Assembly (NCBI GenBank): GCA_003551785.1
Contig: PUNP01000317.1
Coordinates: forward strand, 1 to 16,327
DNA length: 16,327 nt
From: Candidatus Brocadiaceae bacterium
GTDB taxonomy: Bacteria > Planctomycetota > Brocadiia > SM23-32
Direction of reading: 5' to 3'
Part shown: positions 11,563-16,327 of the stretch, piece after piece
How the letters are laid out: each line of letters opens with the position of its first letter
How positions within the stretch are numbered: the stretch's first letter is position 1
Position numbers and translations under genes: made by a program
Notes under the pieces: generated by a model
What the model saw: only the letters and a program-made list of their open reading frames with translations
Database searches by the model: none
Told to the model about the DNA's origin: nothing

Positions 11563-14500
11563 ATGTTGTCTGAAGGAGGAGTTCAGTTCGAGCTTGACGG
11601 ACCGAAGGTAGATACGCGATGGCCGGTTTCTTTTGGGGTGCCTTTCGCTGAAGGTGAACTCAGCGATACCGATACTTTGGTTCTGCAGGATGCCGGAGGG
11701 AAGTATGTGCCACTGCAAACTGATACGAAGGTGAGGTGGCCTGACGGGAGCATCAGGTGGCTGCTTCTCGATTTTATAGCGGATATGGGTGCGCGGGAAC
11801 GGACATTCCGGCTGCTTAAGGGCAAACCACGCCGAAATGGTGTCCCCGGAATTTCGGTGGAAGAGAAACTTGATGGTATCGTCGTTGCATCGGGCGGCTG
11901 TTCCGCTGTGATACCCTATAATGGTTCGGGAACCCTGGAGAATGTCGAAGTAGAAAAGTCCGGTAAAATATTGAACTCCACCTACTCGACCGTTGTTGAA
12001 GCTGACGGCGCCGTTCATGACCATGGTGCGCCGTATAAAGTCATGATGGAGACGTTGGGAGAGCAGCGAGTTACCGTTCTGGGCGAAGGTTATTTCGAAT
12101 CCCGGGGCGAGAGCGTCTTTAAGTATGAAGTGCGAACGCAGTTTTTTGCCCATTTGCCGTTGGTCAAGATCGTTTACACGGTGGTGAACGAATGCGATGA
12201 TAACGCCGGGCGCTTTCTTTCTCATATAGATTTCGGACTGCAACTGTCGGCAGCCCCTGCCTTATCGTTCATTTCCCGCCCGGGCGGCAGGGTGAAGCAG
12301 TTGTCTTCGAAGCAGTATAGTGTTGATGGAATGATTCAGGACGGTCGCTATCCGGGTTGCGTGGCTGTGGATGGAGTGCTGACCGGTATGATGAAGGATT
12401 TCTGGCAGAGATATCCTTCATCGATCGGTGGGGACGGCCAAAATCTGAAATTCGGTATGCTTGCGTCGGATGAAGACGACGGTGGGATGCTATTCGCACA
12501 GGGCGAGGCCCAGAGCCGTGAAATGTGGCTCTGGTTCGGGGATAATGCTCCTTCAGAGCGTGATATGGCCGAGTTGGTGCAGCACAGGCCGCTTCTGCTC
12601 ACTTCTCCTCAAAGAATGTGCGATACCAGGGCTTTCGGCGACCTGGCCCCTGTGGATAAGGGGAAGAATTCGGCGTTTGAGAAGGGCGTGGAGGAGGGAT
12701 TTGAAGAGGCGCTTCGCACGCGTGAAGAGCGTGAGGAGTATGGTTTCCGCGATTACGGCGACAGCCGCTATGACGCCATGCCGCGTGGGTGGCTGAACAA
12801 TGAATATGATTGGGGCCATGCTTACCTGCTTCAGTTTGCGCGTTCCGGTGACCGTCGTTACTGGGATTTTGCCGAAGGCCGCGTCAGGCATATGATGGAT
12901 ACTGATATTATCCACTATAAAACGCCGCCCGAGGGCAGGCTGATCGGCGCTCCGCATGCACACAGTACAGACCATACAGCCGGCGGGGTGGATATAGGGC
13001 ATTCGTGGCTGGAAGGGCTTTTCGACCTGTGGGTTCTGTCCGGTGATGAAAGGGCCGGGCGGCATGGCAGGGCGATGGCCGATTTTTATGTCGGGTGTGT
13101 AGGCAATGTGGCGGGACAGCGATATAAAAGCCGTCCGGGCGGACGACGGCCCGGCTGGGGACTTATCGGCCTGATGTATGCCTATGAGTTTACACGGGAT
13201 GAAAGATACCTGGAGGCGGGGCGACAGATCGTGAAGACCTGTGCGCGTGAACAGGTCGGCTCGGGGGCATGGAAGTATCCGATCGGCGGGGTTGATGACC
13301 CGCTTTGCCAGATAGGCAAGACTTTCATGGTGGCCCTTACACTCAGGGGGCTGATGCGTTTTCACAGCTTCACCGGCGATGGACTCGCCCTGGAACTGCT
13401 CCTGAACGGACTCGATTGGGCGGTTGATTACATGTGGGACGAGGAATCCGCCGGTTTTCGCTATACCGATGATCCCCATGGCGATTTCAAAACATCCCCG
13501 GGTTCCTCTTGCAGCCACATACTGGATTCCCTGGCGTATGCGGCGCGCCATACGGGGGATGAGCGTTACAACTACGTCGCGGCCCATACGTGGAGGGAGT
13601 GGCTCAAAGACGTTGAGTCTTCTTCAGAAATAAAACCATCTCAGATGAGGCATACTCTACATTATGTTCCTCATCATGAAGATGTATCTGAATATCCGGG
13701 TTGTTTCCCGATGAAATCACTCTCCAAACCCGTCAAGCCCTTTATACGGGATATCGCTTTTATGGATGACCGAAGGGGGGTGGCCGTTGGCCTTTACGGG
13801 AAATTGCTGACCACTGAGGACGGCGGGTGTTCCTGGGTGGTGAGTCAATCCGAGCACGACAGCCACCTGTTTACAGTGGATGTAACGGACGGTGGGCTGG
13901 GGCTTGCCGCCGGTGTCGGTCCGGATTTGCTGGCTACCACTGACGCCGGTGAGAGTTGGGAGCGGCGCCGGTGCCTCAATGTATCAGGGCGGAACCGGCA
14001 CTACGATCTGAAGATGGTCGATGACAAAAATGGATTCTTGGGCGGCAACGGCCACATATGGATGACTGGTGACGGCGGTCGTTCGTGGACTGATCTGTGG
14101 GATGTGCGGCGCGACGGCCGCTGGGACAAAGTGGTGAAAGTGCTTTCAATCCATCCGTTAGGATGTGATAAGCTATGGGCGGTTGGAAGTATGAACATGG
14201 CAATGACGATGAGCATTACGGACGGCGAGGTCGTTGTCGAAAGGCAGGGATTCAAGCATCCCCCGATATGTCTGTGTGTAGAGTTTCTCGATGAACTCTG
14301 TGGGGTCATTGGCTGTCAGGACGGGAGTATCTGCCGAACTGTCGATGGCGGGCGGAGCTGGGAGACGATCCGTGCGGCGGAGAATGGTATATATGACATT
14401 GAATTCTGTGATAAAGAAACCGGCTATGCCGTCGGCGAAAACGGCCTGATGCTCGTTACCGGCGACGGGGGAGAGTCCTGGAAACAACTGGATACCGGGG

Positions 14501-14625
14501 CTTCGGAATGCCTGCGGGCGCTGCATGTCTTTGATCCGGACAACGTTATTGTCGGCGGAGACGGGGGTTGTCTCATACGTTCAGGCGATGGCGGCTACAG
14601 CTGGGAAACCGCTCATATTGGGTGA
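11563..14625 (+). CDS. PL26-type exo-rhamnogalacturonan lyase-like protein (YetA/PcRGLX) fused to a C-terminal Ycf48-type propeller
   Basis: This 1020-residue protein has no signal peptide. Residues 1 to about 85 show the RIFT-barrel start of the PcRGLX/YetA family (RWPVSFGVPFAEGEL, VRWPDGSIRWLLLDF). A beta-sandwich follows to about residue 400, then an alpha/alpha toroid from about 405 to 690 (WLNNEYDWGHAYLLQFARSG, APHAHSTDHT, IGHSWLEGLFDLWVLSGDE, GLIGLMYAYEFTRDERYLE). PL26 enzymes remove units from rhamnogalacturonan by beta-elimination. Residues from about 720 carry six T.DGG.SW turns (TTEDGGCSW, TTDAGESW, TGDGGRSW, TVDGGRSW, TGDGGESW, SGDGGYSW) with AVG.YGK and YAVGENGLM strands, a Ycf48/BNR-like propeller. 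The linker at about 683-722 is AT-rich (35% GC at 13621-13680), which suggests a join. GGAGG (11552-11556) supports the start. Pectin as the substrate is inference. Confidence 0.8.
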   Translation: MLSEGGVQFELDGPKVDTRWPVSFGVPFAEGELSDTDTLVLQDAGGKYVPLQTDTKVRWPDGSIRWLLLDFIADMGARERTFRLLKGKPRRNGVPGISVEEKLDGIVVASGGCSAVIPYNGSGTLENVEVEKSGKILNSTYSTVVEADGAVHDHGAPYKVMMETLGEQRVTVLGEGYFESRGESVFKYEVRTQFFAHLPLVKIVYTVVNECDDNAGRFLSHIDFGLQLSAAPALSFISRPGGRVKQLSSKQYSVDGMIQDGRYPGCVAVDGVLTGMMKDFWQRYPSSIGGDGQNLKFGMLASDEDDGGMLFAQGEAQSREMWLWFGDNAPSERDMAELVQHRPLLLTSPQRMCDTRAFGDLAPVDKGKNSAFEKGVEEGFEEALRTREEREEYGFRDYGDSRYDAMPRGWLNNEYDWGHAYLLQFARSGDRRYWDFAEGRVRHMMDTDIIHYKTPPEGRLIGAPHAHSTDHTAGGVDIGHSWLEGLFDLWVLSGDERAGRHGRAMADFYVGCVGNVAGQRYKSRPGGRRPGWGLIGLMYAYEFTRDERYLEAGRQIVKTCAREQVGSGAWKYPIGGVDDPLCQIGKTFMVALTLRGLMRFHSFTGDGLALELLLNGLDWAVDYMWDEESAGFRYTDDPHGDFKTSPGSSCSHILDSLAYAARHTGDERYNYVAAHTWREWLKDVESSSEIKPSQMRHTLHYVPHHEDVSEYPGCFPMKSLSKPVKPFIRDIAFMDDRRGVAVGLYGKLLTTEDGGCSWVVSQSEHDSHLFTVDVTDGGLGLAAGVGPDLLATTDAGESWERRRCLNVSGRNRHYDLKMVDDKNGFLGGNGHIWMTGDGGRSWTDLWDVRRDGRWDKVVKVLSIHPLGCDKLWAVGSMNMAMTMSITDGEVVVERQGFKHPPICLCVEFLDELCGVIGCQDGSICRTVDGGRSWETIRAAENGIYDIEFCDKETGYAVGENGLMLVTGDGGESWKQLDTGASECLRALHVFDPDNVIVGGDGGCLIRSGDGGYSWETAHIG

Positions 14626-14660
14626 AATCCTGCTGTTTCAACATGTACACTGATCCGGTT

Positions 14661-14683
14661 AAATATCCCTTCAGGGGATATTT
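14661..14683. terminator. Hairpin between convergent genes, probable bidirectional terminator
   Basis: AAATATCCC (14661-14669) and GGGATATTT (14675-14683) form a perfect 9-bp stem with a 5-nt loop, and the A/T outer stem supplies a T-run on either strand. It lies 35 bp past the PL26-like gene and 46 bp past the end of the minus-strand prepilin gene. Confidence 0.75.
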
Positions 14684-14729
14684 GTCATGCCAACAGGGTT
14701 CAACTGAGGGTTTGTATTCGATGAAATGT

Positions 14730-15524
14730 TCAACGAACCATACCCATCCTCTGACTATTTCTCCCGGCGCAGTTTTGCCAATACTGATAATCGGCCTCTT
14801 CCCAGTCGAACCAGCGGGCGCCGCCGTCGGCATGCACCTGGTTGAGACCCAGGCGGGAGCGGTGCGAAGTGTCTATGTATGAGAATCTGTAGTCGTCGAC
14901 GGCATCAATTCGCCAGTCAAAACGCCTTGTATCCCAGTCGTGCATGGCATCCATAACTAACGGCTGCTCACTCGGTGGCAGCAGCGTTTGAGTGTTGTTA
15001 CGGGAACTGGTGGATTCAGAGCGGCGGTCGGTAATCTCGCGCCCGGCCCAGTTGATATTGACGGTAGGAGCGCTCAGCGGGCTGGAAAGCCTGCGCCAGC
15101 CGAACCAGTGATCATTACTGTGGCCGGTATTATAATAATCTCCGTATCCGAACGCGACACTGTAGGACGTAACAATGCCTAAACTGTTGACTCGATTTCC
15201 CGGGGTGCTGTCGGGTGCTGCGGGGCATCGGAAAATAGTGGTGTTCGGCCAGTAAGACGCCTGGGCGCTCTCATCGGCAATGAAGGCATTAAACCTTCTG
15301 GTTATCCTTTCCAACCCGTACCCGTTGTTGTCATTGGCGTAGAAATGAAAGGTAAGGGATATCAGCCTGACATTGTTCATGCAGCTAAGATTCAATGCTG
15401 ACACTCTCGCCGATTCGAGAGCAGGCATCAGCATGGCTGCCAGAATAGCTATGATCGCTATCACTACCAGGAGTTCGATCAAAGTGAACCGAACCGCTTT
15501 CCGCAAAAGATTTAATGCGTTCAT
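14730..15524 (-). CDS. Type II secretion/type IV prepilin-like protein (major-pseudopilin family of PVC bacteria)
   Basis: The 264-residue protein has a short positive leader ([12 protein letters not shown]) followed by [20 protein letters not shown] and PALESAR, the class III prepilin signal and transmembrane helix, with Glu at position +5 (E17). The residue before the cleavage point is Arg, not the usual Gly. [23 protein letters not shown] follows the helix, and the C-terminus has [15 protein letters not shown], matching the end typical of the large DUF1559-like prepilin families in Lentisphaerota and Planctomycetes. GGAGGG (complement of 15532-15537) gives a good start. It stands alone with no pilus assembly genes and its ATG overlaps the stop of the broken four-helix-bundle gene (ATGA). 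These proteins are membrane-anchored with a periplasmic or surface globular domain. Confidence 0.88.
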   Translation of the reverse strand: MNALNLLRKAVRFTLIELLVVIAIIAILAAMLMPALESARVSALNLSCMNNVRLISLTFHFYANDNNGYGLERITRRFNAFIADESAQASYWPNTTIFRCPAAPDSTPGNRVNSLGIVTSYSVAFGYGDYYNTGHSNDHWFGWRRLSSPLSAPTVNINWAGREITDRRSESTSSRNNTQTLLPPSEQPLVMDAMHDWDTRRFDWRIDAVDDYRFSYIDTSHRSRLGLNQVHADGGARWFDWEEADYQYWQNCAGRNSQRMGMVR

Positions 15525-15784
15525 CTTCTAACCCTCCACAAAACTGGCTTAAGAATAGTTATGAAAAAAAATCTCTGTAGCAAGTTTTCAGTAATGAAAT
15601 CAGATTTTGATTCAGCACTTTGCGCTTCCCCATAATTTGAGGCAGGCGATGTGCCACTTCGTAATATTTGATGTGATAAATGCCTTCCTGCCATTGTCGC
15701 TGGAAGGGCTTCGTGCAGCCTTATGATACGAACGGCGTAATCGATAAGTCGATCTTCAAGATCATATTGTCGTTCCTTTGTCAT
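15521..15784 (-). pseudogene. Four-helix-bundle protein (S23/IVP type), frameshifted and truncated
   Basis: From ATG 15784 the minus strand reads MTKERQYDLEDRLIDYAVRI then IRLHEALPATMAGRHLSHQI, LRSGTSPASNYGEAQSAESKSDFI. This matches the first two helices of the 23S-rRNA-intervening-sequence/four-helix-bundle family, which usually continues HKL.ICLKELRES and ends at about 115-120 residues. After DFI (near 15593) this frame loses the pattern, while a shifted frame reads LKTCYRDFFS and stops, which resembles LKICLKELRES. I infer a small indel and loss of helices 3-4. No RBS is visible. The open frame running upstream to 15862 crosses a hairpin and repeat module and is not coding. Confidence 0.7.
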
Positions 15785-15857
15785 TGAAAATTGGGTGTTG
15801 GATATTGGATATTCATTCTTTCTTTTTGCGCAGATCGACAATTTTCTGTCGATCTGC
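15780..15857 (-). repeat. Hairpin/AATATCCAAT repeat module, copy 3, leading into the four-helix-bundle gene
   Basis: On the minus strand the order is GCAGATCGACA, a 6-nt loop and TGTCGATCTGC (11-bp perfect stem, 15830-15857), then GCAAAAAGAAAG, then GAATATCCAATATCCAAC and CCAATTTTCAATGAC, ending in the start codon of the relic gene. Order and spacing match copy 1. Confidence 0.7.
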
Positions 15858-15862
15858 TGCAA

Positions 15863-16169
15863 CTAAGCGCCTAAAGCGAATTATCCCCTCCCTGGAACAT
15901 TCGTCTTAAGCCCCCATTCTATGGACTCCAAACTATAAAGCAGTTTTCTGTTTTGAGTAGTTACTACGGTGTTTTCTCGCTGCGAAAGGAAATGAGATAT
16001 GCTTTTCTACCTCGAATGCAAGGTACGTTATTTGAAAGATGGGGGTAAATCTGGTAGAATTACTCCAACAAGCTTGATCGTATACGCATATTGAGCTATC
16101 TTAAGCATTAACACTTGCAAGGTAGTTCTCAATAAACTAGTGGTTCATTCCACTTTTTTTTGTGGTTCA
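15863..16169. other. Spacer of about 300 bp with no recognisable feature
   Basis: The sequence is moderately AT-rich with many stops in all frames I read. I found no gene remnant, promoter or strong hairpin. A short palindrome GTGGTTCATTCCAC with an adjacent T-run lies at 16140-16160. Confidence 0.5.
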
Positions 16170-16268
16170 GAGGCATTCTGACGAGGTCATTTCGAGGCGC
16201 GGCGACAAAGTCGACCCCAAAGGGTCCCTGCGGAGCCGCAACGAAGAAATGGCCCGTCAGAATGCCTC
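16170..16268. repeat. 99-nt near-perfect inverted repeat (MITE-like or structured RNA)
   Basis: GAGGCATTCTGACG (16170-16183) is perfectly complementary to CGTCAGAATGCCTC (16255-16268). After one bulged A, GGTCATTTC (16185-16193) pairs with GAAATGGCC (16246-16254) with one G-U pair. Inside are GCGGC/GCCGC, CGAC-AAA-GTCG (16203-16213) and GACCC-CAAA-GGGTC (16213-16226). No T-run follows. GC-rich sequence continues past the right arm to the window edge. Confidence 0.8.
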
Positions 16269-16327
16269 CCGCAGGGCCGGGCGGCGGTGGATCATCTGCT
16301 GCGTTGCCGATCGGCGCCGACCTGACA

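Noticed and set aside
12553..13587. 344-codon open frame on the minus strand
   Set aside because: It lies wholly inside the PL26-like gene in a GC-rich stretch with few antisense stops, and has no domain pattern.
15785..15862. Upstream extension of the four-helix-bundle frame
   Set aside because: The extension is the translated repeat module and its 11-bp hairpin, as also seen in the non-coding copies.

Overview
This window looks like accessory chromosome from the PVC superphylum, most likely Lentisphaerota or Kiritimatiellota. The evidence is inference from gene content. There is a lone prepilin-like gene of the [12 protein letters not shown] type with an (L)N..HADGG..W C-terminus, a relic four-helix-bundle (S23/IVP-type) gene in hairpin-rich repeats, a PL26-like exo-rhamnogalacturonan lyase fold, propeller-type glycosidase relatives with a VRLRF.L.DADLYSF tail, and several PHP phosphoesterases. 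There are no rRNA, tRNA or housekeeping genes to fix the taxonomy.

Layout. Positions 1-175 (minus) are the N-terminus of an IS110-family transposase running off the left edge. From 303 to 14625 every intact gene is on the plus strand: a propeller glycosidase-like protein (303-1802), a GH33-type sialidase (2120-3232), a second propeller glycosidase-like protein (3428-4921), a PHP phosphoesterase (4964-5908), a PHP+EEP fusion (5912-7621), a GmhB-like HAD phosphatase (7655-8281), a uroporphyrinogen-decarboxylase/methyltransferase-type protein (8579-9715), a 53-residue orphan module (9740-9901), another PHP protein behind a good sigma70 promoter (10001-11047), and a 1020-residue PL26-like protein fused to a Ycf48-type propeller (11563-14625). 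A hairpin terminator separates this from the minus-strand prepilin gene (14730-15524) and a frameshifted four-helix-bundle gene (15521-15784).

The plus-strand genes look like a cytoplasmic carbohydrate-processing set. None of the sugar-active proteins starts with a signal peptide, so the substrates would be imported oligosaccharides or glycoconjugates. Five phosphoesterase domains (three PHP, one EEP, one HAD) sit among them, suggesting phosphorylated or phosphodiester-linked sugars. This pathway reading is inference.

The spaces between genes hold scars and repeats: a hairpin plus AATATCCAAT module in about three copies, REP-like CCACGGG palindromes, 9-bp minisatellites, gene-end fragments between 8200 and 9900, and a 99-nt near-perfect inverted repeat at the right edge. 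The points most worth checking are the PHP-EEP fusion, the PL26-Ycf48 fusion with its AT-rich seam, the unclassified propeller family, the repeat module, and an RBS-hiding inverted repeat in front of the IS110 transposase.
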